Below are positions 1-9,531 of a stretch of 64,000 nucleotides of DNA, piece after piece (within the stretch, counting starts at the first letter, position 1; every line of letters begins with the position of its first letter). The DNA comes from Szabonella alba (GTDB lineage: Bacteria > Pseudomonadota > Alphaproteobacteria > Rhodobacterales > Rhodobacteraceae). The DNA lies in the NCBI RefSeq assembly GCF_016765775.1, contig NZ_JAESVN010000003.1, forward strand, positions 248,001 to 312,000, in the 5' to 3' direction. The position numbers and the translations under genes are program-made. The notes under the pieces were generated by a model, which searched no databases, was not told the DNA's origin, and worked only from the letters and a program-made list of their open reading frames with translations.

Positions 1-749
1 CAAATCCGAAGACGCGGGACGGGTCTATGCCAAATTCGGCTGTGCGCTCCGCCGCTGTCGAAAGCGCCGCGAACTGGGCGGCGGGATCGGCGACACTGGC
101 CGCCATCCAGTCGCGCGCGGTTTCGGCATTGGTCATCGTCTCGATGGTGGTGAAGGTCTTTGAGGCGACGATCACCAGCGTGGTTGCAGGGTCCAGCCCG
201 CGCAGCGTATCGGCAATATGCGCCCCGTCCACATTCGAGACGAAATGCGTGCGCGGCCCGTCGGCATAGGGCGACAGCGCAATGGCGGCCATGGCCGGCC
301 CCAGATCGGACCCGCCGATGCCGATATTGACCACATCCGTATAGGCCCCGCCCTGCCCGCGGATGCGGCCCGAGCGGATATCATCGGCAAAGCCGCGCAT
401 CCGGGCCAGCGTGTCGCGGACGCCCGGCATGACATCCTGCCCCGCAACCATCACCGCGTCATCGGGATTGCGCAGCGCGGTATGCAGGACGGCGCGGCCC
501 TCGGTCTCATTGATCGTGGCCCCGGTGAACATCGCCTCGCGGCGCGCCTCGACCCCCGCCCCGTCGATCAGCTGCAACAGCAGCGACAGACCGGTGGCAT
601 CAATATTGGTCTTCGAGAAATCGAACAGCAGCCCGCCATGCCGGGCCGAAAACTCACTGCCGCGCAACGGATCTTCCAGCAGCGGAAGCAGCGCCCGGTC
701 CCGGACCTGTTCGTGATGGTTTTCAAGCGCTTGCCAAAGGGTCGTCATC
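1..749 (-). CDS. pgi: Glucose-6-phosphate isomerase, N-terminal part (cut by window edge)
   Basis: Interconverts glucose-6-phosphate and fructose-6-phosphate in the cytoplasm. The visible N-terminal part, about 249 residues ([14 protein letters not shown]...), carries the sugar-phosphate isomerase signatures [13 protein letters not shown] and [12 protein letters not shown]. The rest, including the C-terminal active-site region, lies beyond base 1. The ATG at 749 comes 3 bases after the pgl stop, so pgi is the third gene of a zwf-pgl-pgi operon. That order fits cycling of hexose phosphates into the Entner-Doudoroff/pentose phosphate routes. Nothing in the visible part looks broken; the truncation is only the window boundary. 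Confidence 0.95.
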
Positions 750-752
750 TTT

Positions 753-1424
753 TCATTCCGCCCAGTGAACGGTTGCATTGCCCAGAAACTGCCCCACCGG
801 GGCCTCGGCGGCGGGGCGGCCTTCGGCGCGCTCGATCGCGGCGCGTTTTTCCGGGCCGGTGATCAGGATATGACTGTGCATCGCATCGCGCAGCACCGGC
901 GCGGACAGGGTGATGCGCGGCTCTCCGGCGCCCTCGGCCCGCATCGCCAGCAGGACTGGCGCATCATCGGACAGCGCCTCCTCCAGCCGGTCGGCCCCGG
1001 GAAAGAGGCTGGCCGTGTGCATATCGGCCCCCATGCCAAGAATCAGCACCGAAATCGGCAGATGCGGGCGCAGCCCGTTCGACAGCCGGTCCAGCGCCTC
1101 TTCGGGCGTGTCGGTGTCCAGATGCATCGGCACCAGCGTCGCCGCCGCCGCCTTGCCGGTCAGCAGCCGCTGGCGCAAAAGCCGGGTGTTCGATCTCGGA
1201 TTATCCTCGGATACCCAGCGTTCATCGTTCAGAAAGACCGAGACATTGGCCCAGTCCAGATCCACCGCCGACAGCATGTCGAATACCGGGCCGGGCGTGC
1301 TGCCCCCCGGCACACACAGGCTTGCCCGCCCGTTCTGGCGCAGCGCCTCGCCCAACTGGCCTGCGATCGTTCCCGCAAGCGCGATCATCATCATGTCGCG
1401 ATCTGGATATTCGACAAGGTTCAT
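753..1424 (-). CDS. pgl: 6-phosphogluconolactonase (DevB/SOL family)
   Basis: Hydrolyses 6-phosphogluconolactone made by Zwf to 6-phosphogluconate. The 223-residue protein shows family motifs [12 protein letters not shown] near the N-terminus, VFLNDERWV in the middle and [16 protein letters not shown] in the second half. The last differs from the common [12 protein letters not shown] form by Met for Gly. I chose the ATG at 1424 because it overlaps the zwf stop as ATGA, which is typical of translational coupling; an upstream ATG at 1442 would add six residues inside zwf. It lies between zwf and pgi in one operon. Confidence 0.95.
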   Translation of the reverse strand: MNLVEYPDRDMMMIALAGTIAGQLGEALRQNGRASLCVPGGSTPGPVFDMLSAVDLDWANVSVFLNDERWVSEDNPRSNTRLLRQRLLTGKAAAATLVPMHLDTDTPEEALDRLSNGLRPHLPISVLILGMGADMHTASLFPGADRLEEALSDDAPVLLAMRAEGAGEPRITLSAPVLRDAMHSHILITGPEKRAAIERAEGRPAAEAPVGQFLGNATVHWAE

Positions 1425-2875
1425 TCGCGGATCTCCCTCCATCGGCGTCCGTCCCGATGCATCAGCATCAGCGCATCCTCGGGGCCGGATGACCCCGGAT
1501 CATAGCCCCGCGGACGGTCGCCGCGTTTTTCCCAGCCTTCAATGATCGGATCGGTCCAGGCCCAGGCGGCCTCTACCTCGTCGCCGCGCATGAACAGCGT
1601 CTGGTTGCCCCGGATCACATCCATGATAAGCCGCTCGTAAGCATCGGGAATATCCTCCCCTTCCTCACCCAGCACCGTCGCGAAGGACATGTCCAGCGGC
1701 ACTTGCGTCAAACGCATGCCACCGGGGCCGGGTTCCTTGATCATCACCATCAGGTTCATGCCTTCATTCGGCTGCAACCGGATGACCAGAACATTCTCCC
1801 TCCAGCCCTCGGCATCGTCGAAAATCGAATGCGGCGGTTCGCGGAAGGTGATGGCTATTTCCGAGGTGCGCGCCCGCAGCCGTTTGCCCGTCCGCAGATA
1901 GAAGGGCGTGCCTTTCCAGCGCCAGTTGGAAATGTTCACCTTCAGCGCGATATAACTTTCGGTGCGGCTGGCTGCATCCCCGGCATGGTCGCGATAGCCG
2001 CCCTGCCCCGATCCGGCCAGATACTGACCGCGCACGATATCCTCGGGCAGGACCGGATCCAGCGCGCGGATCACCTTCAGCTTTTCATCGCGCACCGCAT
2101 CGGGGTCGAAATGATAGGGCGGTTCCATCGCGATCAGGCACAGAAGCTGCATCATGTGGTTCTGCACCATGTCCCGCATCGCGCCCGACTTGTCGTAATA
2201 GGCGCCGCGCCCGTCGACCCCGACCGTCTCGGCCACGGTGATCTGGACATGATCGACATATTCCGACTTCCACAGGGGTTCGAAAAGGATATTGGCGAAA
2301 CGCACCGCCATCAGGTTCTGCACGGTTTCCTTGCCCAGATAATGGTCGATCCGGTAGATCTGCCCTTCGGCGAAATGCCGCGCCAGAACCGCGTTCAGCT
2401 CCCGCGCCGAGGCCAGATCGCGGCCAAAGGGCTTTTCGACCACGATGCGGCTGTCCTCATCGGCTATGCCATGCCCGTGCAGCCGTTCGGCCAGATCCCC
2501 GAAAAGCGATGGCGCGACCGAGAAATAAAAGGCGCGCACCGTGTTCTTGCGCATCTTCTTTTTAAGCGCCGACCAGCCGCCGCTGCCCTGCGCGTCAATC
2601 GAGACATAGGAAAGCCTTTCGATGAAAGCCGCCAGAACCGTGTCGTCAATCCGGTCGGCCGCCACAAACTCGACGATTGCCGCCCGGGCCAGATCGCGAA
2701 ACCCCGCATCATCCATATCGGCCCGCGCGGCGCCGATGATCGCGCTGTCCGACGGGATCTGCCCAGCCAGAAACCGCCGGTAAAGTCCTGGCAGGATCTT
2801 GCGTTTCGCAAGGTCCCCCGTGCCGCCGAAGATGACAAGATCGAAGGGATCGACCGGAATGACGCGCGAAACCAT
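1421..2875 (-). CDS. zwf: Glucose-6-phosphate 1-dehydrogenase
   Basis: Oxidises glucose-6-phosphate to 6-phosphogluconolactone with reduction of NADP, the entry step to the Entner-Doudoroff and oxidative pentose phosphate pathways. The 484-residue length is normal. The N-terminal Rossmann motif FGGTGDLAKRKILP and the active-site motif RIDHYLGKE are intact. The start at 2875 has a GAGG ribosome-binding site seven bases upstream; an ATG at 2896 is also in frame but less well placed. First gene of zwf-pgl-pgi. A perfect 12-bp palindrome 31 bases upstream of the start suggests repressor control. Confidence 0.97.
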   Translation of the reverse strand: MVSRVIPVDPFDLVIFGGTGDLAKRKILPGLYRRFLAGQIPSDSAIIGAARADMDDAGFRDLARAAIVEFVAADRIDDTVLAAFIERLSYVSIDAQGSGGWSALKKKMRKNTVRAFYFSVAPSLFGDLAERLHGHGIADEDSRIVVEKPFGRDLASARELNAVLARHFAEGQIYRIDHYLGKETVQNLMAVRFANILFEPLWKSEYVDHVQITVAETVGVDGRGAYYDKSGAMRDMVQNHMMQLLCLIAMEPPYHFDPDAVRDEKLKVIRALDPVLPEDIVRGQYLAGSGQGGYRDHAGDAASRTESYIALKVNISNWRWKGTPFYLRTGKRLRARTSEIAITFREPPHSIFDDAEGWRENVLVIRLQPNEGMNLMVMIKEPGPGGMRLTQVPLDMSFATVLGEEGEDIPDAYERLIMDVIRGNQTLFMRGDEVEAAWAWTDPIIEGWEKRGDRPRGYDPGSSGPEDALMLMHRDGRRWREIRE

Positions 2876-2905
2876 GGGCAAACCTCGCTCTGGCATCAGG
2901 ATTGT

Positions 2906-2917
2906 GTTAGCGCTAAC
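2906..2917. promoter_or_regulatory. Candidate LacI-type operator upstream of zwf
   Basis: A perfect 12-bp palindrome, GTTAGCGCTAAC, lies 31 bases upstream of the chosen zwf start, in the 152-base gap between zwf and hemF. The central CG and half-site length resemble operators of LacI-family sugar regulators. No regulator gene is adjacent in the window, so the cognate protein is unknown. Confidence 0.55.
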
Positions 2918-3027
2918 GACAGTTTTCTAGCCGCCGCAGCGCAGAAAGTCCAGCGCCAAGGCGGGGGTGGTCGGCGCGATATGACCCGCGAACGGGCTGG
3001 AACGCAACCTGCTCTGCATCAGGGCCG

Positions 3028-3918
3028 TCAGACCCATTTCGCCAGCGGTGGCAGACTCATCAGCACGGCATTGGCATCATGTCCGGTGGCAAGGCCAAAC
3101 TTGGTGCCCCGGTCGTGCACCAGATTATATTCCGCATAAAGCCCGCGATGGACAAGCTGCGTATCGCGATCCGCCTCGGTCCAGCTTTGGTTGCGGCGCC
3201 GTTCGACCAGCGGCACAAAGGCCGGAAGGAAGGCGCGGCCGATATCCTGCACCAGCGCGAAATCGGCCTCCCAGTCGCCGGAATTGCGGTCATCCATGAA
3301 GATGCCGCCAACGCCTCGCGCCCGACCCCGATGGGGGATGAAGAAATACTCATCCGCCCAGGCCTTTAGTCTGGGGTAAAGATCCGCGCCATGCGGGTCC
3401 AGATGCGCCTGCTGGGTCGCGTGAAAATGTGCGGTATCCTCGGCATATTCGATGCAAGGGTTCAGATCCGACCCGCCCCCGAACCACCAGGCATGCGGCG
3501 TCCAGAACATGCGGGTGTTCATATGCACGGCGGGCACATGCGGGTTCTGCATATGGGCGACAAGGCTGATGCCGCTGGCCCAGAATCGCGGATCGGTCTC
3601 CATGCCCGGCACGCCGCGCGCCGCCATGGCCTGCTGCGCCTGCGCGCCCAAGGCACCGAAGACGGTCGAGACATTGACGCCGACCTTTTCGAACACCCGG
3701 CCGCCCCGCATCACCGACATCAGGCCGCCGCCCGCATCCGAAGCGTCATCGGACCGGCGTTTCGTCTCGGTCACCTCAAAGCGCCCGGGGGACAGCGCGG
3801 CATGGGGGCCTTCGGTCTGCCGGCCTTCCAGCGCCTCGAATTCCGCGACGATGCTGTCGCGCAAGCTGCGAAACCAATCCGCCGCGCGCGCGCGTTCGGC
3901 CTGCATGGCCTCTGTCAT
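3028..3918 (-). CDS. hemF: Oxygen-dependent coproporphyrinogen III oxidase
   Basis: Aerobic oxidative decarboxylation of coproporphyrinogen III to protoporphyrinogen IX in heme and (bacterio)chlorophyll synthesis. The 296 residues match the HemF family along their length, including HMNTRMFWTPHAWWFGGGSD in the middle, HRGRARGVGGIFMDD, and the C-terminal YNLVHDRGTKFGL. Start at 3918 has GGAG seven bases upstream. It is a single gene, separated from zwf by 152 bases and from the phosphomannomutase by 151 bases. A perfect 14-bp palindrome sits 16 bases before the start, so regulation, possibly by oxygen or redox, is plausible but not shown. Confidence 0.97.
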   Translation of the reverse strand: MTEAMQAERARAADWFRSLRDSIVAEFEALEGRQTEGPHAALSPGRFEVTETKRRSDDASDAGGGLMSVMRGGRVFEKVGVNVSTVFGALGAQAQQAMAARGVPGMETDPRFWASGISLVAHMQNPHVPAVHMNTRMFWTPHAWWFGGGSDLNPCIEYAEDTAHFHATQQAHLDPHGADLYPRLKAWADEYFFIPHRGRARGVGGIFMDDRNSGDWEADFALVQDIGRAFLPAFVPLVERRRNQSWTEADRDTQLVHRGLYAEYNLVHDRGTKFGLATGHDANAVLMSLPPLAKWV

Positions 3919-3934
3919 TGCGTCACTCCGCCTT

Positions 3935-3948
3935 GTTGCGCGCGCAAC
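3935..3948. promoter_or_regulatory. 14-bp perfect palindrome in the hemF leader
   Basis: GTTGCGCGCGCAAC reads the same on both strands and lies just upstream of the hemF ribosome-binding site. Its position would block transcription or initiation if bound by a dimeric regulator. It does not have the TTGAT-N4-ATCAA spacing of FNR-type sites. It could also be chance in GC-rich DNA. Confidence 0.35.
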
Positions 3949-4069
3949 CTAACACCCGCCCCCGCCCGGTGCCAGAGAGGGCGGCAAGGAAGCGCCCCGC
4001 GCGGGCTGCGACAGAGGGCAGCACATGCCCCCCGTTTCCGGCCCGACACCGGCCCCGCTCAGGCCCCAC

Positions 4070-5437
4070 TCAGGCCTCGATCAGCGCCCGCACCTGCGCC
4101 ACGGCAAGATCCAGCAGCGCCGCATCGCCGCGCGTCTCGACATTCAGCCGCAGCAGCGGCTCGGTGTTCGACGAACGCAGGTTCAGCCGCCACTCCCCCA
4201 TGTCCAGCGACAGACCATCCGTGTCATCGCGCGACACCGCCCGGGGCGCCAGTTCCGCCGCCACCCGCGCCACTGCCGCCGCCGGATCCGCCAGCCGGAA
4301 ATTGATCTCGCCCGAGGAGGGAAAAGCCGCCCGCGCAGCCCCCACCAGATCGGCCAGTGGCACCCGTTTGCGCCCCATCAGTTCGGCCACCAGCAGCCAG
4401 GGGATCATGCCGCTGTCGCAGCAGCAGAAATCGCGAAAATAATGATGCGCCGACATCTCGCCGCCATAGACCGCTCCCGTATCGCGCAGTGCCTGTTTCA
4501 GAAAGGCATGACCCGTGCGCGCCATCACCGCTCGGCCCTTCCCCCGCGCGACGATATCCTGCGTGTTCCAGATCACGCGCGGATCATGCACGATCACCGC
4601 ACCGGGTTCACGCGCCAGATAGGCCTCGGCCAGCAGACCGACGACATATTCCCCGGCGACAAAACCACCCTGATGATCAAACAGGAAGCAACGGTCGAAA
4701 TCGCCATCGAAGGCCACACCGAAATCGGCCCCCGAGGCGCGTACCGCCTCGGCCGTGACCGGCTGGTTTTCGGGCAGAAGCGGGTTGGGAATGCCGTTGG
4801 GAAAGCTGCCATCGGGTTCGTGATTCATGCAGATGAAGGACAAGGGCGCGCCGCGTTTGGCCAGTGCGGCGGCAATCGCATCAAAGGTCGGCCCCGCCGC
4901 GCCATTGCCCGCATTCACGAGGATCTTCAGCGGCCGCAGCCCGGCGATATCGACAAAGGACAGGACCGTGTGAACATAGGCCATCCGTGCGGCCTTGGCC
5001 GGGCGCAACTGTCCGCGCGTGGCCGACGGGGCAAAATCGCCGCTTTCGGCCAGCGCCCGGACAGCATCCATTCCCGTTGCGGCACTGATCGGCGCGGCGC
5101 CTTCGCGCACCATCTTCATTCCGTTGTAATCCATTGGATTGTGCGATGCGGTGATCTCGATCCCGCCATCGGCGCCGAAATGGGCGGTCGCGTGATACAT
5201 CTCCTCGGTGCCGCAAAGCCCCAGATCCAGCACATCCGCGCCGCTGTCCAGTACACCCTCGACACAGGCCGCCATCAGTGCCCCGGATGAGGCCCGGCAA
5301 TCGCGCCCGATCACCACGGATTGCGCCTGCATCACCTCGGCAAAGGCCCGCCCGATGCGATAGGCGATGCCTTCATCCAGATTTTCACCCAGACGGCCGC
5401 GAATGTCATAGGCCTTGAAACAGGTTAGTGCGGTCAT
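4070..5437 (-). CDS. manB: Phosphomannomutase (ManB/CpsG type)
   Basis: Interconverts mannose-6-phosphate and mannose-1-phosphate for GDP-mannose and surface polysaccharide; family members may also act on glucose phosphates. The 455-residue protein starts [14 protein letters not shown] and carries the phosphoserine loop [13 protein letters not shown], the metal loop DGDFDR and a C-terminal sugar-phosphate loop RSSNTEP. It resembles enterobacterial CpsG closely. The start at 5437 has GGAG five bases upstream; an upstream ATG at 5548 would add 37 residues without family similarity. It is divergent from surE, with a 280-base gap in which I recognise no convincing promoter. Confidence 0.93.
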   Translation of the reverse strand: MTALTCFKAYDIRGRLGENLDEGIAYRIGRAFAEVMQAQSVVIGRDCRASSGALMAACVEGVLDSGADVLDLGLCGTEEMYHATAHFGADGGIEITASHNPMDYNGMKMVREGAAPISAATGMDAVRALAESGDFAPSATRGQLRPAKAARMAYVHTVLSFVDIAGLRPLKILVNAGNGAAGPTFDAIAAALAKRGAPLSFICMNHEPDGSFPNGIPNPLLPENQPVTAEAVRASGADFGVAFDGDFDRCFLFDHQGGFVAGEYVVGLLAEAYLAREPGAVIVHDPRVIWNTQDIVARGKGRAVMARTGHAFLKQALRDTGAVYGGEMSAHHYFRDFCCCDSGMIPWLLVAELMGRKRVPLADLVGAARAAFPSSGEINFRLADPAAAVARVAAELAPRAVSRDDTDGLSLDMGEWRLNLRSSNTEPLLRLNVETRGDAALLDLAVAQVRALIEA

Positions 5438-5717
5438 CTGCGCTCCGGCATATGCAACTGGTATGGCCGGGATACGGGTGATGGCAGGGCCGCCCTCTGA
5501 CCCCGGGGTGAACGCATTCATGTTAGCCTCAGCCCCGGCAGGCGTCAAACCACCCCTTGCGCAACAATTGGGCGGCGCGCGCGAAACAACCCACCCGCAG
5601 AGCGTCCACCCGCAGCCCGGCCCGCCACAGCGCCGCGCCGCATTGTTCCCTTGGCGGCGGCTTTGCTTTACCTGTGTCCGGGCCTCGTTTATTCAGAACG
5701 GGAAACAAGGGAAGACA

Positions 5718-6506
5718 ATGCGCATTCTGATCACCAATGACGACGGCATCAACGCCCCCGGGCTGCAGGTGCTGACCGAAATCGCCCATGAGATTGCGGG
5801 CCCGCAGGGTGAGGTCTGGACCGTCGCCCCGGCCTTTGAACAATCCGGCGTCGGCCATTGCATCAGCTATACCCATCCGATGATGATCGCCCGGCTGGAC
5901 CAGCGCCGCTATGCGGCCGAGGGCAGCCCGGCCGATTGTGTGCTGGCCGGCATCTATGACGTGCTGCAAGGCGGACGGCCCGATCTGGTGCTGTCCGGCG
6001 TGAACCGGGGCAACAATTCTGCCGAAAACGTGCTCTATTCCGGCACGATCGGCGGCGCGATGGAGGCCGCGCTGCAAGGGCTGCCCGCAATTGCGCTGTC
6101 GCAATTCATGGGGCCGGAAACGCAGGATCTTGACGATCCGTTCGAGGCTGCGCGCCAGCATGGCGCGGCCATCGTGCGCGATCTTCTGGAACGGGCACAT
6201 TGGGATGGCGGCACCGACTACCGTCTGTTCTACAATGTCAATTTCCCGCCTGTCGCGGCGGCACGGGTCAAGGGCCGCAAGGTGGCAGCGCAGGGTTACC
6301 GCAAGGACACGTTCTTTGGGGTCGAGCCGCATCACGCCCCGAACGGGCGCAAGTTTCTGTGGATCAAGGGCGGCCCGCAACACATGCCCTCGCTGCCCGG
6401 CACGGATGCGGCGGTCAATCTGGACGGCTATATATCGATCACGCCGATGCGCGCCGATCTGACCGCCCATGACGCGCTTGCCGATCTGGAGGCGCGTCTG
6501 ACATGA
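5718..6506 (+). CDS. surE: 5'-nucleotidase SurE
   Basis: Metal-dependent nucleoside-monophosphate phosphatase linked to stationary-phase survival. The 262-residue protein begins [15 protein letters not shown], where the Asp pair binds the divalent metal, followed by [18 protein letters not shown], the family substrate/metal loop. I chose the ATG at 5718 because it begins the conserved domain and follows an AAGGGAAG-type ribosome-binding site. The stop overlaps the pcm start as ATGA. The surE-pcm-LysM/M23 order is a widely conserved stress and envelope grouping. Confidence 0.96.
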   Translation: MRILITNDDGINAPGLQVLTEIAHEIAGPQGEVWTVAPAFEQSGVGHCISYTHPMMIARLDQRRYAAEGSPADCVLAGIYDVLQGGRPDLVLSGVNRGNNSAENVLYSGTIGGAMEAALQGLPAIALSQFMGPETQDLDDPFEAARQHGAAIVRDLLERAHWDGGTDYRLFYNVNFPPVAAARVKGRKVAAQGYRKDTFFGVEPHHAPNGRKFLWIKGGPQHMPSLPGTDAAVNLDGYISITPMRADLTAHDALADLEARLT

Positions 6507-7168
6507 CCGACGGGCCGCGCGACGAGGAAGAGGCCCTTGCCGAACGCAAGATGCGCTTTCTCTTCGCGCTGCGGTCAAAGGGCGTGACCGAGGCCCGGGT
6601 GCTGACCGCGATGGAGCGCGTCGACCGGGGCCGTTTCGTGCGTGGCCTTTTTGCCGATCGCAGCTATGAGGACATGCCGCTGCCGATTGCCTGCGGCCAG
6701 ACGATCAGCCAGCCCTCGGTCGTGGGGCTCATGACGCAGGCGCTGCGGATCGGCCCGCGCGATACGGTGCTGGAGGTGGGCACAGGATCAGGCTATCAGG
6801 CCGCGATCCTCAGCCAGCTTTGTCGCCGCGTCTATACTGTCGACCGCCACCGCCGTCTGGTGCGCGAGGCGGCGGCGGTCTTTTCGGCGCTGGGGCTGAG
6901 CAATATCACCGCCTTTGCCGCCGATGGCAGTTTCGGCCTGCCCGATCAGGGGCCGTTTGACCGCATCATCGTGACCGCCGCCGCCGAAGACCCGCCCGGC
7001 CCCCTATTGGCTCAGTTGAAGATCGGGGGTATCATGGTGGTGCCGGTCGGGCAGTCGGATGCGGTTCAGCGCCTCATCAAGGTGAGCCGGCTGGAAAAAG
7101 GGTTCGATTACGAGGAATTGCGCAGCGTCCGCTTCGTTCCGCTTGTCGAGGGGATGGGCGATGACTGA
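6503..7168 (+). CDS. pcm: Protein-L-isoaspartate O-methyltransferase
   Basis: Methylates L-isoaspartyl residues from S-adenosylmethionine so damaged proteins can be repaired. The 221 residues contain the family block [17 protein letters not shown], the SAM-binding motif [14 protein letters not shown] and the C-terminal GGIMVVPVG strand. It overlaps the surE stop by four bases, so the two are coupled. The 71-base gap to the next gene is compatible with a shared transcript. Confidence 0.96.
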   Translation: MTDGPRDEEEALAERKMRFLFALRSKGVTEARVLTAMERVDRGRFVRGLFADRSYEDMPLPIACGQTISQPSVVGLMTQALRIGPRDTVLEVGTGSGYQAAILSQLCRRVYTVDRHRRLVREAAAVFSALGLSNITAFAADGSFGLPDQGPFDRIIVTAAAEDPPGPLLAQLKIGGIMVVPVGQSDAVQRLIKVSRLEKGFDYEELRSVRFVPLVEGMGDD

Positions 7169-7239
7169 ACGGCACGGGCGCAGGTGAAACAGGCCGCACC
7201 GGGGCGAACCCGGGCGGGACAAGGCGAGGCGAGGCAGAT

Positions 7240-8520
7240 ATGACCATCACAACCCGCATGACCATTGCGACCGCGACCGTTTCCGGCGGCGCAGCATCGG
7301 CAGGCGCTGCCCGTCCGGCGCGCCGCGCGACGGGCCGCACCATTCTTGCCGGGATCTCATTGCTGGCGCTGGCCGCCTGTTCCGACCGCCCGCTGGACTG
7401 GGATCTGCGCGGCCTGACCGGGGGCGGGCTGGATACCAGCGGTGCCGCCATTCAGGCCACCGAGGCGCGGCCCCGTCCCGATGATCGTGGCGTGATCTCC
7501 TATCCCGGCTATCAGGTGGTGCTGGCCCGGCGGGGTGACACGCCGCGCAGCGTCGCGGCCCGGATCGGCATGGGCGCGGATGAACTGGCGCGCCATAACG
7601 CGGTCCTGCCCGATGATCTTCTGCGCGATGGCGAAGTGCTGGCCCTGCCCCGCCGGATTGAGGGCGGTGCGGCCCCGCTGGGTGTGACCGGCAGCGGCAG
7701 CGGCCAGATCGCCAGCGGCACCATTGCCCCGTCCCCGGTCGATGTCAGCACCATCGCGACCACGGCGCTGGACCGGGTGGGCAGCGGCACGACCACCACC
7801 CCGCCTGCGGCAAGCGGCAACGCCGCCCAGACCGCAACGCAGCCCGGCCGTCACCGCGTCGCGCGCGGCGAAACCGCCTATTCCATCGCGCGGCTTTACA
7901 ATGTGAATGTGCGCGCGCTGGCCGACTGGAACGGTCTGGGCGCCGATCTGGCCCTGCGTGAGGGGCAGTATCTGCTGATCCCCACCGCCTCGGCCCCGCC
8001 GGCCCGGTCGGCACAGGCCACAACGACCGCGCCGGGACAGGGCACGCCGACGCCGGTGCCGCCCTCGGCCACGACACCCCTGCCCGCCGAGCGCACAACA
8101 CCTGCGGCCGAGGCCAGCAGCGGCACGCCCGCATCCCCCAATATGGGCGCGCAGCGCACGACAGGCAGCAACGCGCGTTTCGCGATGCCGGTCGATGGCC
8201 GCATCATCCGCGAATATGCCAAGGGCCGGAATGAGGGGATTGATATCGGGGCCGCTGCCGGGGCACCGGTGCGCGCTGCCGCCGACGGCGTGGTGGCCGC
8301 CATCACCCGCGACACGAATCAGGTGCCGATCATGGTGATCCGCCATTCCGACAACCTGCTGACGGTCTATGCCGGTATTGACGGGCTGACCGTGGCCAAG
8401 GATGCAACCGTGAAACGCGGCCAGACCATCGCCGTCGTGCGACAGGCCAACCCGGCATTTCTGCATTTCGAGGTGCGGCGCGGGGTGGATTCGGTCGATC
8501 CGATGACGATGCTGCAGTAA
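7240..8520 (+). CDS. LysM and M23 (LytM) domain lipoprotein, NlpD-like
   Basis: Envelope lipoprotein expected to bind peptidoglycan and act in cell separation. The 426 residues hold a long N-terminal leader ending in lipobox LALAAC (Cys47), LysM at about 91-137, a second LysM at about 204-248, a Pro/Thr/Ala linker at 250-310 and an M23 domain at about 315-425. In the M23 domain the usual first zinc ligand is Asn331 (NEGID), and the later YxH position is Gly379 (YAGID), while Asp335 and His409 (LHFEV) remain. It is therefore probably not a peptidase but an amidase-activating factor of the NlpD kind. The ATG has GAGG five bases upstream. Confidence 0.88.
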   Translation: MTITTRMTIATATVSGGAASAGAARPARRATGRTILAGISLLALAACSDRPLDWDLRGLTGGGLDTSGAAIQATEARPRPDDRGVISYPGYQVVLARRGDTPRSVAARIGMGADELARHNAVLPDDLLRDGEVLALPRRIEGGAAPLGVTGSGSGQIASGTIAPSPVDVSTIATTALDRVGSGTTTTPPAASGNAAQTATQPGRHRVARGETAYSIARLYNVNVRALADWNGLGADLALREGQYLLIPTASAPPARSAQATTTAPGQGTPTPVPPSATTPLPAERTTPAAEASSGTPASPNMGAQRTTGSNARFAMPVDGRIIREYAKGRNEGIDIGAAAGAPVRAAADGVVAAITRDTNQVPIMVIRHSDNLLTVYAGIDGLTVAKDATVKRGQTIAVVRQANPAFLHFEVRRGVDSVDPMTMLQ

Positions 8521-8673
8521 GGGGGGGAACGGGGGGCAGTCGTCGGCCCACTTGCCCCGGATGGAGCAGGTGGACGCAGCCCTTACTCGGTTGGCGCGCC
8601 ACGTCCGATCTGAGTACTTAGTTGCAAGTCAGATGGGGACAATTGCCACTGCCCATGCGCTCTCGCTGCCCTA

Positions 8674-9024
8674 TCAGTAGCACCGAGTAGTAGCACTTCC
8701 CCATCCTACTGCCGGGGAGGTTGTACATGTCACCGGGCGGCGCTGTGCCGCCGCAGTGTAGCTATCACCCACATTAGAAAGCCCTTGGCCGACTCCGGTC
8801 AAGGCTGCGGATTGTCGCCCACGTCGGGCGTTCTCGGCATTAATCTCGGCCTGCACACATGGCCGATACTCTGGGTGATTTTCCGTAATTCCCAGCTCAG
8901 CACATGTCGCACTAAATTGGACAAGCATCTTCTGCTGTTCCGCGTAGCCAAGATCCGCCAAGTTTCTCGTGTCGCAACCAGACACCAGAAGCGAAGATAT
9001 GAAAAGTGTAATGATTTTACTCAT
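8674..9024 (-). CDS. Small putative lipoprotein of unknown function
   Basis: A 116-residue protein that I do not recognise. It begins with a signal peptide and a lipobox (LLVSGC, Cys17), so it should be a lipoprotein. The mature part is polar and has four further Cys; the last two are in a C-terminal VTCTTS...TTRCY pattern. The start at 9024 overlaps the stop of the upstream 74-residue gene as ATGA; an in-frame ATG at 9057 would spoil the signal peptide. Base composition is visibly more AT-rich than in the flanking genes, so this unit may be acquired DNA. Confidence 0.65.
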   Translation of the reverse strand: MSKIITLFISSLLVSGCDTRNLADLGYAEQQKMLVQFSATCAELGITENHPEYRPCVQAEINAENARRGRQSAALTGVGQGLSNVGDSYTAAAQRRPVTCTTSPAVGWGSATTRCY

Positions 9025-9245
9025 ATCTTTTCGCCTCTTATCAACTGATGGGTCCACCAGAAGCTTTCGGAGATTTTGGTATAATCACCGCCCTTCCCCC
9101 TAGCCTCCAGATCAAGCCTTTCTATTTCCTTTAAAAAATCTTCTTTTAATCCAACATTATGCTTATCCAGGGAATTCACAAGCGCGGCAAAATGCGCCGA
9201 CATAGACATTTTCATAGCCAAGACTTCGTCAAGTTGTTCCGGCAT
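9021..9245 (-). CDS. Small protein of unknown function, coupled to the lipoprotein gene
   Basis: A 74-residue soluble protein, MPEQLDEVLAMKMSMSAHFA..., rich in charged residues and probably alpha-helical, with no membrane segment or signal peptide. I do not recognise a family. A textbook AGGAGG lies seven bases upstream of the ATG, and the stop overlaps the next gene as ATGA, which supports a real two-gene unit. Codons are AT-rich (runs such as TTTAAAAAATC), unlike the rest of the window. Confidence 0.6.
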   Translation of the reverse strand: MPEQLDEVLAMKMSMSAHFAALVNSLDKHNVGLKEDFLKEIERLDLEARGKGGDYTKISESFWWTHQLIRGEKI

Positions 9246-9314
9246 ATGGCATCCTCCTACAGGTATCGGATTTTCCGTTCTTTGAGGTTAACCAAACAGG
9301 AAGGCTCAGGGTAA

Positions 9315-9320
9315 ATTATA
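9315..9320 (-). promoter_or_regulatory. Candidate -10 element for the two-gene islet
   Basis: A perfect TATAAT is read leftward 70 bases upstream of the gene starting at 9245. No good -35 is seen at 16-18 bases, so this is only a candidate. The rest of the 286-base gap 9246-9531 shows no gene that I can support. Confidence 0.35.
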
Positions 9321-9531
9321 ACAGCTTTCGGCTACAGTGAATGCTCACGCAGGCGGCGCATCCGAGGCAGAAAGATCAAGGGCACTATGATACGGTCTTA
9401 GCCATAGTTCTGCTTCGTCCCCCATCGCGGTCTCCCTGCCTCCGCTCGTCCAAACCAGCCGAAATCATTCGGAATGACGCCACCCCGCTTTGGCCCCGTT
9501 CACCTTCCAGCCTCATGGCATGGCCAACCCC

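Noticed and set aside
1703-3139. A rightward open frame of 478 codons opposite zwf
   Set aside because: It lies wholly opposite a well-supported enzyme and shows no domain.
5438-5717. A promoter for surE such as TTGCTT to TTTATT
   Set aside because: The spacer would be 19 bases and both boxes are weak.
8674-9245. The two overlapping small genes as a phage spanin pair
   Set aside because: The upstream protein lacks the transmembrane helix of an inner-membrane spanin, and no holin or endolysin is near.
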